64,000 bases of DNA, from assembly GCF_014873495.1 (NCBI RefSeq), contig NZ_JADBGF010000001.1, forward strand, positions 4,836,001-4,900,000. The letters run 5' to 3'. Position 1 is the stretch's first letter; each line of letters opens with the position of its first letter. The translations under genes and the position numbers were made by a program. The stretch comes from Streptomyces stelliscabiei. Its GTDB lineage: Bacteria; Actinomycetota; Actinomycetes; Streptomycetales; Streptomycetaceae. This document shows positions 31,829-40,120 of the stretch, in pieces. Below the pieces are notes generated by a model that was not told the DNA's origin, searched no databases, and saw nothing but the letters and a program-made list of their open reading frames with translations.

Positions 31829-31957
31829 GATGGGAAACCTCCGGGGAGTGCAGCGAACCTAAGGGGCGCGGGGCTGTACGAGATATGCGGCTACCGCCGC
31901 GTGGGCGCGACAAGCCCCCGCTTACCCGCAGTCGAACGACGTGCTGACGGGTCCTGC

Positions 31958-33250
31958 TTACGCGAGACCGGCCTCACGGAACGAATCGAGGCTGGGCCGG
32001 ATGGTCGCGGTCAGACCGGTCCCGGCCACCGCGTCCAGCGTCTTGAGGCCGTCACCGGTGTTGAGCACGACCGTGGTGAGCGTCGGGTCGAGGACGCCGT
32101 CCTCGATCAGCTTCTTCGTGACGCCGACGGTCACCCCGCCGGCGGTCTCCGCGAAGATCCCCTCGGTCCGCGCCAGCAGCTTGATCGCCTCGACGATCTG
32201 CTCGTCCGTCACGTCCTCCACGGCCCCGCCGGTCCGCCGCGCGATGTCGAGCACGTACGGACCGTCCGCCGGGTTGCCGATCGCGAGCGACTTGGCGATG
32301 GTGTTCGGCTTCTGCGGCCGTACGACGTCGTGGCCCGCCTTGTAGGCCACCGACACCGGCGAGCACCCCTCGGCCTGCGCACCGAAGATCCTGTACGGCT
32401 TGTCCTCGACGAGTCCGAGCTTGATCAGCTCCTGGAGGCCCTTGTCGATCTTCGTGAGCTGCGACCCGGAGGCGATCGGCACGACCAGCTGGTCCGGCAG
32501 CTTCCAGCCGAGCTGCTCGCAGATCTCGTACGCCAGGGTCTTGGAGCCCTCGGCGTAGTACGGCCGCAGGTTGACGTTGACGAAGCCCCAGCCCTCGCCG
32601 GCCGGGTCGCCGATCAGCTCGGAGCAGAAGCGGTTCACGTCGTCGTAGTTGCCCTCGATGCCGACCAGCTCGCCGCCGTAGACCGCGGCCATGACGACCT
32701 TGCCCTGCTCCAGGTCGTGCGGGATGAACACGCAGGACCGGAAGCCGGCGCGGGCGGCGGCGGCGCCGACGGCACCGGCCAGGTTGCCCGTGGAGGAGCA
32801 GGAGAGGGTGGTGAAGCCGAAGGCGCGGGCGGCTTCCAGCGCCTGGGCGACGACACGGTCCTTGAAAGAGTGCGTCGGGTTGCCGGAGTCGTCCTTGATG
32901 AACAGCTTGCCGGCGTCGACGCCGAGCGCGGCGGCCAGGTTGTCGGCCTTGACGAGCTGGGTCCAGCCGGGGTTGATGTTCGGCTTGGTCGCCACGTCGG
33001 CCGGGACGGGCAGCAGGGGCGCGTACCGCCAGATGTTCGCGGGGCCGGACTCGATCGTCTTCCGCAGCTCCTCCGTGTCGTACGCGGAGTAGTCGTACGC
33101 GATCTCCAGAGGCCCGAAACACTCCTCACAGGCGAAGACCGGTCCGAGCGGTACCCGGTGGCCGCATTCCCGACAGCTCAGGGCGGCGGCGGGCCCGAGG
33201 TCTACTGTGGAGGTGGAATCGGTGGTGCTTGCAACAGTCTGCGCAGCCAT
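31958..33250 (-). CDS. thrC: threonine synthase
   Basis: A 430-aa PLP enzyme that makes threonine from O-phosphohomoserine. The N-terminus carries a rubredoxin-like Cys4 zinc motif (Cys26, 29, 41, 44; SCRECGH...ACEECFG) seen in actinobacterial enzymes. The PLP lysine is Lys130 in SGNPTHSFKDR, with CSSTGNLAGAVGAAAARAG after it and VPIASGSQLTKI further on. The start is ATG at 33248-33250 (MAAQTVAS), matching Streptomyces homologues by memory; an in-frame ATG 33 bp upstream has worse spacing. A SAM-I riboswitch lies in the leader. Confidence 0.95.
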   Translation of the reverse strand: MAAQTVASTTDSTSTVDLGPAAALSCRECGHRVPLGPVFACEECFGPLEIAYDYSAYDTEELRKTIESGPANIWRYAPLLPVPADVATKPNINPGWTQLVKADNLAAALGVDAGKLFIKDDSGNPTHSFKDRVVAQALEAARAFGFTTLSCSSTGNLAGAVGAAAARAGFRSCVFIPHDLEQGKVVMAAVYGGELVGIEGNYDDVNRFCSELIGDPAGEGWGFVNVNLRPYYAEGSKTLAYEICEQLGWKLPDQLVVPIASGSQLTKIDKGLQELIKLGLVEDKPYRIFGAQAEGCSPVSVAYKAGHDVVRPQKPNTIAKSLAIGNPADGPYVLDIARRTGGAVEDVTDEQIVEAIKLLARTEGIFAETAGGVTVGVTKKLIEDGVLDPTLTTVVLNTGDGLKTLDAVAGTGLTATIRPSLDSFREAGLA

Positions 33251-33303
33251 GGAGGCGAGGCCCTTTCTCCTCATCTTCCTCACGACGCACTTCGCCGTGA
33301 GAC

Positions 33304-33412
33304 GGATTTGGCACCTTCCCGAGCCGGGAGCCTCACCACGACAACGTGGTCAGACCGGCTGGAGGGTTGCCGGGGCTTCATCGGGCCGTATCCCTCTGCC
33401 CCTCTGGATGAG
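33304..33412 (-). promoter_or_regulatory. SAM-I (S-box) riboswitch upstream of thrC
   Basis: Read on the minus strand, the leader starts CTCATCCAGAGGGGCAGAGG, continues with GATGAAGCCCCGGCAACC and ends GAAGGTGCCAAATCC. These are the conserved S-box signatures: P1 5' strand, the kink-turn/GAUGAAG-type segment, GGCAACC core, and AAGGUGC-AAxUCC closing strand. A variable stem lies between. It would bind S-adenosylmethionine and control thrC-moaD. A -10-like TATACA sits at 33424-33429. Confidence 0.9.
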
Positions 33413-33545
33413 CGGTATTTGGTTGTATACGCCGACGGGCACCGACATGCGATGGTCACCAGCGTTGTCCAAGACTGTAACCGAAGGCCAGGACAGTTGA
33501 GAGAGCCGTCCGAACCGCGAGATGAACGCAGAGGAGCCGCGCACT

Positions 33546-34490
33546 GTGCTGAAGGAAGTCGAGCGCTGGCTGAGTACCCGCTCCTGGTCCATGGCCGACC
33601 GCCCGCTCCACCGGATCATGGCCGCCAAACGCGCCTGCGGCCAGTCGGTCAGCGTGGTCCTGCCCGCGCTGAACGAGGAGGAGACCGTCGGCGACATCGT
33701 CGCGATCATCCGCCACGACCTCATGCGGCAGGTCCCGCTCGTCGACGAGATCGTGGTCGTCGACTCCGGCTCCACCGACCGGACGTCGCAGGTCGCGGCA
33801 GCGGCCGGCGCGCGGGTCGTCCACCGCGACGACATACTGCCCCGCCTCCCGGCCGTGCCCGGCAAGGGCGAGGTCCTGTGGCGCTCGCTGCTCGTCACGA
33901 GCGGTGACATCGTCTGCTTCATCGACGCGGACCTCAGGGAGTTCTCGTCCGACTTCGTCTCCGGGATCGTCGGCCCGCTGCTGACGGACCCCGGTGTCGA
34001 CCTCGTCAAGGCGATGTACGACCGCCCCCTGGGCTCCGCCGCCGGCCAGGGCGGCCGTGTGACGGAACTCATGGCCCGCCCCCTGCTCAACATGCACTGG
34101 CCCCAGCTGGCCGGCTTCGTCCAGCCCCTCGGCGGCGAGTACGCGGCCCGCCGCTCCCTCCTGGAACGGCTGCCGTTCCCCGTCGGCTACGGCGTGGAGC
34201 TGGGCATGCTGGTCGACGCGCTGCACCTGGTCGGCCTCGACGCCCTGTCCCAGGTCGACGTGGGCGTCCGCAAGCACCGCCACCAGGACGGGCAGGCGCT
34301 GGGCCGCATGTCCGCGGCGATCTACCGCACGGCCCAGCTCCGACTGGCCCGCGGCCACCTGATCCGTCCCGTCCTGACGCAGTTCGAGCGGGGGCGGGAG
34401 GGGTTCGAGCCGCGGACGTACTCGGTGGACCTGGAGGAGCGTCCGCCGATGGTGGAGATCGCGGAGTACGTGGAGCGGAAGGCGGCGTGA
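33546..34490 (+). CDS. gpgS: glucosyl-3-phosphoglycerate synthase (GT81)
   Basis: A 314-aa retaining glycosyltransferase that joins glucose from an NDP-glucose to 3-phosphoglycerate. The GT-A fold shows SVVLPALNEEETVGDIVAII (about 36-55), EIVVVDSGSTDRT and the DxD-type metal motif FIDADLREF (Asp127-x-Asp129). HRHQDG and the C-terminal EERPPMVEIAEYV are typical of the family. The start is GTG at 33546, with GAGGAG 9 nt upstream; ATG 33522 has no site. The product leads to glucosylglycerate-type solutes or methylglucose polysaccharide. Trehalose genes follow downstream. Confidence 0.9.
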   Translation: MLKEVERWLSTRSWSMADRPLHRIMAAKRACGQSVSVVLPALNEEETVGDIVAIIRHDLMRQVPLVDEIVVVDSGSTDRTSQVAAAAGARVVHRDDILPRLPAVPGKGEVLWRSLLVTSGDIVCFIDADLREFSSDFVSGIVGPLLTDPGVDLVKAMYDRPLGSAAGQGGRVTELMARPLLNMHWPQLAGFVQPLGGEYAARRSLLERLPFPVGYGVELGMLVDALHLVGLDALSQVDVGVRKHRHQDGQALGRMSAAIYRTAQLRLARGHLIRPVLTQFERGREGFEPRTYSVDLEERPPMVEIAEYVERKAA

Positions 34491-34541
34491 TCTTTTAAGG
34501 GCCCGGGGGTTGCGGGTTTCGTCGGCGGGTGCGGCCCCGGT

Positions 34542-34660
34542 GGGGCTTCTCGCGCAGTTGCCCGCGCCCCTGAAAAGCCGGGGCTGCGCCCCAGGCTTTT
34601 CAGGCCCGCAGGGCCTGGGCTTTCAGGGGCGCGGGGAACTGCGCGAGCAACCACGACGCA
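34542..34660. repeat. Streptomyces palindromic intergenic repeat, copy A
   Basis: Two 27-nt arms (34549-34575 and 34621-34647) are inverted copies with one mismatch, around a GC-rich middle that itself folds. The arms contain the GCGCAGTTCCCCGCGCCCCT motif widespread between Streptomyces genes. Two more copies occur in this window. Confidence 0.88.
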
Positions 34661-34727
34661 CCCGCACCCGCCACACGACAGGCACTCCACCCCCATGAGG
34701 CACTCCTGTATACGGCCGAACCGCACG

Positions 34728-34762
34728 TTTGACCGCCGAACCCCCGGGCTAGGTTGAGCCTT
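34728..34762 (+). promoter_or_regulatory. otsA leaderless promoter
   Basis: TTTGAC (34728-34733) and TAGGTT (34750-34755) are 16 bp apart. Seven bases after the -10 comes the ATG at 34763, so the message is probably leaderless; no ribosome site is present. Confidence 0.65.
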
Positions 34763-36181
34763 ATGGCATCAACGCACGGCGCGGCCCACGTACTCGTCGC
34801 GTCCAACCGGGGACCCGTCACCTACACGCTGGACGAGAGGACCGACACGCTCGGAGCGAAGCGCGGCGGCGGCGGTCTCGTCTCGGGCCTCTCCGCGATC
34901 GACCCGTCCTCCGGCGCCGTCTGGGTGTGCTCCGCCCTGGGCGACGGCGACCGCGAGGCCGTACGACGCGGCATCGCCGAACCGGGCGTGCGCATGCTCG
35001 ACATCCCCGCCGACGTGCACCACGACGCGTACAACGGCGTCGCCAACTCCACGCTGTGGTTCGTGCACCACATGCTCTACCAGACCCCCCTGGAACCGGC
35101 CTTCGACGCGGAGTTCCGGCGGCAGTGGGCGGCGTACGAGACGTACAACCGCGCCTTCGCCGAGGCGCTCGCCGACGAGGCGGCGGACGGCGCGGCCGTT
35201 CTGGTGCAGGACTACCACCTGGTCCTGGTCCCCCGCATGCTGCGCGAACTCCGCCCCGACCTGCGCATCGGCCACTTCTCGCACACCCCGTGGGCGCCCG
35301 TCGACTACTTCCGGATGCTCCCCGACGACATCGCCGCACAGGTGCTCGACGGCATCCTCGGCGCCGACCGCGCCGCGTTCCTCACCCGGCGGTGGGCGGA
35401 CGCGTTCACCGCGTGCTGTCACGCCGTCCTCGGCCCCGACGCCGCGTCCGGCACGAGGATCGGCGTGCACGGCCTGGGCGCCGACGCCGACTTCCTGCGG
35501 ACCCGCGCCCACCAGGCGGACGTCGACGAGCGCATCGTCACGCTGCGGGAGCAGATCGGCACGGCCCCCGACGGCACCCCGCGCCGCACGATCGTCCGCG
35601 TCGACCGCACCGAGCTGTCGAAGAACATCGTGCGCGGCCTGCACGCCTACCGCCAGCTCCTCGACGACCGGCCGACCTGGCGCGAGCGCGTCGTGCACGT
35701 CGCCTTCGCGTACCCGTCGCGTCAGGACCTCGCGGTGTACCGGGACTACATGGCCGAGGTCCAGCGGGTCGCGGACGACATCAACGAGCGGTACGGGACA
35801 CCGGACTGGACCCCGGTCATCCTCCACCTCAAGGACGACTTCGCACGCTCCCTCGCCGCGTACCGTCTCGCGGACGTGGCCCTGGTGAACCCCATCCGCG
35901 ACGGCATGAACCTCGTCGCCAAGGAGGTGCCGGTGATCTCCGACGAGGGGTGCGTGCTGGTGCTGTCGCGGGAGGCCGGGGCGTACGAGGAGCTGGGGGA
36001 CGACGCGGTGGTGGTGAACCCGTACGACGTGGTGGGTACGGCGGCCGCGCTGGACGAGGCGTTGAACGTGCCGGCGGCCGAGCGGGCGGAGCGGGGCAAG
36101 CGGCTGGTCGCGGCGGCCACCGCGCTGCCGCCCACACAGTGGTTCCTGGACCAGCTGAGGGCGCTGGAGGAGGCCCGGTAG
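34763..36181 (+). CDS. otsA: trehalose-6-phosphate synthase
   Basis: A 472-aa GT20 enzyme that transfers glucose from an NDP-glucose to glucose 6-phosphate. SNRGPVTY and RGGGGLVSGL form the N-terminal nucleotide loop; QDYHLVLVPRMLR and FSHTPWAPVDYFRMLP bear the donor site. VDRTELSKNIVRGL and the NPIRDGMNLVAKE segment complete the family signature. It works with otsB (36.2 kb, convergent) to make trehalose, an osmo- and desiccation protectant. The start ATG is at the predicted transcription start. One expected orthologue of the Streptomyces OtsA branch. Confidence 0.93.
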   Translation: MASTHGAAHVLVASNRGPVTYTLDERTDTLGAKRGGGGLVSGLSAIDPSSGAVWVCSALGDGDREAVRRGIAEPGVRMLDIPADVHHDAYNGVANSTLWFVHHMLYQTPLEPAFDAEFRRQWAAYETYNRAFAEALADEAADGAAVLVQDYHLVLVPRMLRELRPDLRIGHFSHTPWAPVDYFRMLPDDIAAQVLDGILGADRAAFLTRRWADAFTACCHAVLGPDAASGTRIGVHGLGADADFLRTRAHQADVDERIVTLREQIGTAPDGTPRRTIVRVDRTELSKNIVRGLHAYRQLLDDRPTWRERVVHVAFAYPSRQDLAVYRDYMAEVQRVADDINERYGTPDWTPVILHLKDDFARSLAAYRLADVALVNPIRDGMNLVAKEVPVISDEGCVLVLSREAGAYEELGDDAVVVNPYDVVGTAAALDEALNVPAAERAERGKRLVAAATALPPTQWFLDQLRALEEAR

Positions 36182-36244
36182 CGCCGGGAGGCCCGGCATC
36201 GACGGGAAGCCGGGCCCCTCTCGTCCACCTGTCTCCCTGCCTCG

Positions 36245-37126
36245 CTATACGTGCTCGGCGATGCCCGCCAGGAGGCGGACGACCCCCTCCGGGCCGTTCA
36301 CCACCAGGTCGGCCCGCTCCGACAGTTCGGTGACCTCCGCGCTGCCGCTGCAGACCAGGAGGCCGGGCGTGCCCTCGGTGCGGAGTTTCTCGACGGCGGC
36401 GAAGGCGGGGAGGTCGCCGAGGTCGTCGCCGGCGTAGAGGACGGATCCGGCGCCGGTCTGCGTGAGGTGGTCGCGGAGGGCCACACCCTTGTCCATGCCC
36501 GGGGGCCGCAGTTCGAGGACCATGCGGCCGGGTTCGACGATGAGGCCGTGGCGGGCGGCGAGGTCGGTGAGCGGGGCGCGCAGCGCGTCGAAGGCGGCCT
36601 GGGGGTCGTCGGCGCGGCGGGTGTGGACGGCGACCGCCCGTCCCTTCTCCTCGATCCAGGTCCCCTGCCACGCGCCGACGCCGTCCAGGAAGCCGGGCAA
36701 CTCGGCGCGGACCGCCGCGACACCGGGGTGCGGGGCGGGGGCGCTGACCGTGCCGGTGACGGCGTCCCAGCGTTCGGCGCCGTAGTGGCCGAGGACCACG
36801 AGGCGTTCCAGCCCGGGGACTCCGGCGAAGCCGCCGTGGCGTACGGCGACGGCCGCGGGGCGGCCGGTCACCACGGCCACGGAGGCGACCTTGGGGGCGA
36901 GGGCGGCGAGGGCGGCGACCGCGTCGGGGTGGGCGCGGGCCTGCTCGGGGTCGGGGACGATCGGGGCGAGCGTGCCGTCGAAGTCGAGCGCGATCACCGT
37001 GCCGCCCGGGCGGTCGAGGATCGCGTCCAGCGCGTCCCGCCCGGCCGGGGTCACGGGTGTCGGCAAGGTGGCCTTGGGGTTCTCTGCGTCCTTGTGGCTG
37101 CCCATGGCGTCGACCCTATCCGTCAT
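36245..37126 (-). CDS. otsB: trehalose-6-phosphate phosphatase
   Basis: A 293-aa HAD-superfamily phosphatase that releases trehalose from its 6-phosphate. The catalytic DxDGT is in VIALDFDGTLAPIVPD; VAVVTGRPAAVAV and the late YAGDDLGDLPAF metal motif are in order. The start is ATG at 37124-37126, overlapping the stop of the small DUF3263 gene (ATGA). A second ATG 21 bp inside, with GGATAGGG, is also possible. Converges with otsA across 63 bp. Confidence 0.92.
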   Translation of the reverse strand: MTDRVDAMGSHKDAENPKATLPTPVTPAGRDALDAILDRPGGTVIALDFDGTLAPIVPDPEQARAHPDAVAALAALAPKVASVAVVTGRPAAVAVRHGGFAGVPGLERLVVLGHYGAERWDAVTGTVSAPAPHPGVAAVRAELPGFLDGVGAWQGTWIEEKGRAVAVHTRRADDPQAAFDALRAPLTDLAARHGLIVEPGRMVLELRPPGMDKGVALRDHLTQTGAGSVLYAGDDLGDLPAFAAVEKLRTEGTPGLLVCSGSAEVTELSERADLVVNGPEGVVRLLAGIAEHV

Positions 37127-37350
37127 CGCTCGGCCCGGCGTCCCTCCCGGACCCTTCGCAGCCGGTTGACGGTGACCGGGTCGTGGGCGAGGGCGCGGGG
37201 GTCGTCGAGCAGGGCGTTGAGCAGCTGGTAGTACCGCACCGGCGCCAGCCCGAGCCGCTCCCGGATGACCCGCTCCTTGGCCCCCGGCCCCTCCCACCCT
37301 TGCCGCTCCACGGCGAGGATCGCCTGCTCCCGGGTGCCCAGCTCGTCCAT
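37123..37350 (-). CDS. DUF3263 family protein
   Basis: A 75-aa helix-turn-helix-like protein: MDELGTREQAILAVERQGWEGPGAKERVIRERLGLAP, then VRYYQLLNALLDDPRALAHDPVTVNRLRR. The DUF3263 family is widespread in actinobacteria and looks like a small DNA-binding fold. Its TGA overlaps the otsB start as ATGA, so it is coupled to otsB and may regulate or stabilise its expression. The ribosome site is weak. Confidence 0.85.
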   Translation of the reverse strand: MDELGTREQAILAVERQGWEGPGAKERVIRERLGLAPVRYYQLLNALLDDPRALAHDPVTVNRLRRVREGRRAER

Positions 37351-37484
37351 GCCTCGACGGTAACGGACGGGTGTGACATCGCGCGGGGGCACGGGGTCAC
37401 GTGGTGGGGCGGTGCGAGGGGCGAGCGTGCCTGGTGCGAGGTGCGTGCGTGGTGCGAGGTGCGTGGTCGGGTGCGGGTGAGTGG

Positions 37485-37600
37485 GGGCTGGTCGCGCAGT
37501 TCCCCGCGCCGCTGAAGGACACGGCCCCTGCGGGCCGAAAAGCATGGGCCGCCGGCCCTGCTTCTCAGGGGCGCGGGGAACTGCGCGAGAAGCCCCACCG
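37485..37600. repeat. Streptomyces palindromic intergenic repeat, copy B
   Basis: Arms 37492-37515 and 37565-37588 are inverted copies with one mismatch, the same family as copy A (GCGCAGTTCCCCGCGCC). It lies between the convergent-facing sugar-binding gene and the DUF3263 promoter. Confidence 0.88.
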
Positions 37601-37662
37601 CACCCGCACCCGCCGACGCACCCGTACCCTCCACCCCATGTCGCGCCCCCGCCCCGGCCGCC

Positions 37663-38964
37663 CTACTCCTCCCGGTCAGCGACACTCGCCGTCTGCTGCA
37701 GCTCACCGAGCACAGTCGCCGGCTTCGCGTCAGCCCGCACCGCCCGCCCGATCTGCTCCTTCAGCGCCGCACTGACATCCGCCCAGGACGTCTTGCCGAC
37801 CGGATACAGCTCCGCGCTGGGCAGTGCTTCGAGGAAGGGCCCGAGATCCGCGTCACCCTTGTCCCCCGCCATCTCCTCGGACGCGGACGCGGTCACCGGC
37901 AGCAGGTCGTACTCCCGGGAGAAGTCGAGCACGTTCTCGTCGCTGTAGACGAAGTCGAGGAAGTCACCGATCTCGTCCTCGTGCCCGTTCTGCTTGAAGG
38001 CCATCATCCAGTCGGCGACCCCCATGGTCGCGTGCTTGCGCGCGTCACGCCCCGGCATGGCGGCCGTCCCGTACTCGACGCCCTCGTCGGCGGCCATCTT
38101 CATCAGGCTGGGGTGGCCGTTGAGCATGCCGACCTCGCCGCGCGCGAACGCCGCGAACGCGTCGGCGCGGTTGAGTTCGGCGGGGGCGACGGGCCCGGTG
38201 AGGCCCTTGTCGACGAGCTCGTCCTTGAGCCAGGTGAAGGTCCGGACGTTGTCCTCGGAGTCGATCCGGTAGGTGCCGACGTTGTCGGTGTAGCCGCCCC
38301 CGCCGCTGAGCAGCCACTGCATGGTCTCGGCCTGCGCCTCCTCGGACCCGAGCGGCAGCGCGTACGGGGTGCCGACCCCGGCCCTGTCGAGCGCCTCGGC
38401 GTCGGCGGCCAGCTCGTTCCAGCTGCGCGGGGCGCGGTCGATGCCCGCCTCTGCGAAGAGTTTCCTGTTGTAGAAGAGGACGCGGGTGGACGCGGCGAAC
38501 GGCATCCCGTACGCGACCCGCTTCACCTTGCCCGCGTCGGCGAGCTGAGGGAGGAAGCCGGCCTGGACGGGGATGGAGAGCAGGTCGTCGACCTCGTAGA
38601 GCCGGCCGGCCGAGGCGTAGTCCGCGTAGGTGCCGGCCTGCGCGAGATCGGGGGCCTCGTCGGCGGCGACCATCTCCTTGATCCTGCGGTCGACGTCGTT
38701 CCAGGAGTAGACACTGACATCGATCTTGACGCCCGGAGTCTTCTTCTCGTACGCCTTCACGACCGCGTCCCAGTACTTCTGGGAGCTGTTCGCCTTGGAG
38801 TCGCCGTAGTCGGCGGCGACCAGTCTCAGCGTGACGCCGGGGCCCTCGCCCTCCGAGGCGCCGCAGCCCGCAAGTGTCGCCATCAGTCCCAGTGCGGACG
38901 CCACCGCTATGCCGCTGTTCCTGACCCCGGTGTTCGTCCGCCGCTGCCGCTGTCGCACTCCCAC
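37663..38964 (-). CDS. ABC sugar-binding lipoprotein
   Basis: A 433-aa solute-binding lipoprotein (family 1 extracellular type). The signal peptide ends in LMATLAGCG with Cys34 as lipid site. The ligand fold has VVKAYEKKTPGVKIDVSVYSWND, ADEAPDLAQAGTYADYASA, YGMPFAASTRVLFYNRKLFA and the WMMAFKQNGHEDEIGDFLDF hinge. No permease genes are adjacent, so a distant one is used, possibly energised by MsiK. It diverges from nagK across the DasR-like cluster, so an amino sugar or its oligomer is a likely ligand. The start is a GTG near 38964; two GTG codons 6 bp apart are possible. Confidence 0.88.
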   Translation of the reverse strand: MGVRQRQRRTNTGVRNSGIAVASALGLMATLAGCGASEGEGPGVTLRLVAADYGDSKANSSQKYWDAVVKAYEKKTPGVKIDVSVYSWNDVDRRIKEMVAADEAPDLAQAGTYADYASAGRLYEVDDLLSIPVQAGFLPQLADAGKVKRVAYGMPFAASTRVLFYNRKLFAEAGIDRAPRSWNELAADAEALDRAGVGTPYALPLGSEEAQAETMQWLLSGGGGYTDNVGTYRIDSEDNVRTFTWLKDELVDKGLTGPVAPAELNRADAFAAFARGEVGMLNGHPSLMKMAADEGVEYGTAAMPGRDARKHATMGVADWMMAFKQNGHEDEIGDFLDFVYSDENVLDFSREYDLLPVTASASEEMAGDKGDADLGPFLEALPSAELYPVGKTSWADVSAALKEQIGRAVRADAKPATVLGELQQTASVADREE

Positions 38965-39060
38965 TGCCCCAACCTGTCGCACGAGCCCCGCGCACAACAG
39001 CCTGAATCACAGGCCCTGCGCGAAAGGCCGTTGATCGCTCAACTTCTCAAACCTTCCATA

Positions 39061-39112
39061 AGGTCTACACCACAAGGTCTACACCACGACTCGGTAAGTG
39101 GACTAGACCTCT
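39061..39112. promoter_or_regulatory. three DasR-like (dre) sites between sugar-binding gene and nagK
   Basis: Two tandem AGGTCTACACCA boxes (39061-39072 and 39075-39086) and one 16-bp near-palindrome AGTGGACTAGACCTCT (39097-39112). All follow the DasR core TGGTCTAGACCA with 2-3 changes. DasR represses amino-sugar genes in streptomycetes until glucosamine 6-phosphate rises; nagKA is an established target in S. coelicolor. Confidence 0.8.
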
Positions 39113-39139
39113 CGTGGGTCGAAGGGCCACACTGTCCCC

Positions 39140-40120
39140 GTGAGACATGTCATCGCCCTCGATGTGGGCGGCACCGGGATGAAGGCCGCACTGGTCGGGG
39201 CCGGCCCCGCGCCCGGCGCACCCCCCGTGCTGCTGCACCAGACCCGGCGCGCCACCGGACGCGAGCGCGGGGCGGAGGCGGTCGTCACCTCGATCCTCGA
39301 CCTCGCCGCCGAACTGCGCGCGTACGGCGAGCGGCACTTCGGCGAGCCCCCGGCCGCCGCCGGGGTCGCCGTACCCGGCATCGTCGACTCCGGCCGGGGC
39401 ATCGCCATCTACGCCGCCAACCTCGGCTGGCGCGACGTCCCGTTGCGCGCGCTCCTCGCCGAACGCCTCGACGGCGTCCCGGTCGCCCTCGGCCACGACG
39501 TGCGCACCGGCGGGCTCGCGGAGGGGCGCGTGGGCGCGGGCCGGGGCGCGGACCGCTTCCTCTTCGTGGCGCTCGGCACCGGCATCGCCGGCGCGATCGG
39601 CGTCGACGGCCGGGTGGAGGCGGGCGCCCACGGCTTCGCGGGCGAGATCGGCCACATCGTCGTACGGCCCGGGGGCCTCCCCTGCCCCTGCGGTCAGCGC
39701 GGCTGTCTGGAACGGTTCGCCTCCGCGGCGGCCGTCAGCGAGGCCTGGGCGGAGGCCGCCGGCGACCCCGGGGCCGACGCCGCGGACTGCGCCAAGGCCG
39801 TCGAGTCGGGTGATCCGCGCGCCGCCGCCGTCTGGCAGAGGGCCGTCGACGCCCTCGCCGACGGCCTCGTCACCGCCCTCACCCTGCTCGACCCCCGGAC
39901 CCTCATCGTCGGCGGTGGCCTGGCGGAGGCCGGTGACACCCTCTTCGCCCCGCTGCGCGCCGCCGTCGAACACCGGGTCACCTTCCAGAAGGTGCCCGCC
40001 ATCGTCCCGGCCGCCCTGGGAGACACCGCGGGCTGCCTCGGCGCCGGCCTGATGGCCTGGGACCTCCTCACCCCCACGACCCCCACGGCTCCCAAGGCCC
40101 CTTCGGAGGTAACCACCTGA
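39140..40120 (+). CDS. nagK: ROK-family N-acetylglucosamine kinase
   Basis: A 326-aa ROK sugar kinase. DVGGTGMK (8-15) is the phosphate loop; the catalytic base is Asp120 in ALGHDVR. The zinc site is formed by His172 (GEIGH 168-172) and Cys182, 184, 189 (CPCGQRGC). It phosphorylates N-acetylglucosamine in the cytoplasm and forms an operon with nagA: TGATG overlap at 40118-40122. The start is GTG at 39140. DasR-like sites upstream fit the nagKA regulon. Confidence 0.92.
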   Translation: MRHVIALDVGGTGMKAALVGAGPAPGAPPVLLHQTRRATGRERGAEAVVTSILDLAAELRAYGERHFGEPPAAAGVAVPGIVDSGRGIAIYAANLGWRDVPLRALLAERLDGVPVALGHDVRTGGLAEGRVGAGRGADRFLFVALGTGIAGAIGVDGRVEAGAHGFAGEIGHIVVRPGGLPCPCGQRGCLERFASAAAVSEAWAEAAGDPGADAADCAKAVESGDPRAAAVWQRAVDALADGLVTALTLLDPRTLIVGGGLAEAGDTLFAPLRAAVEHRVTFQKVPAIVPAALGDTAGCLGAGLMAWDLLTPTTPTAPKAPSEVTT

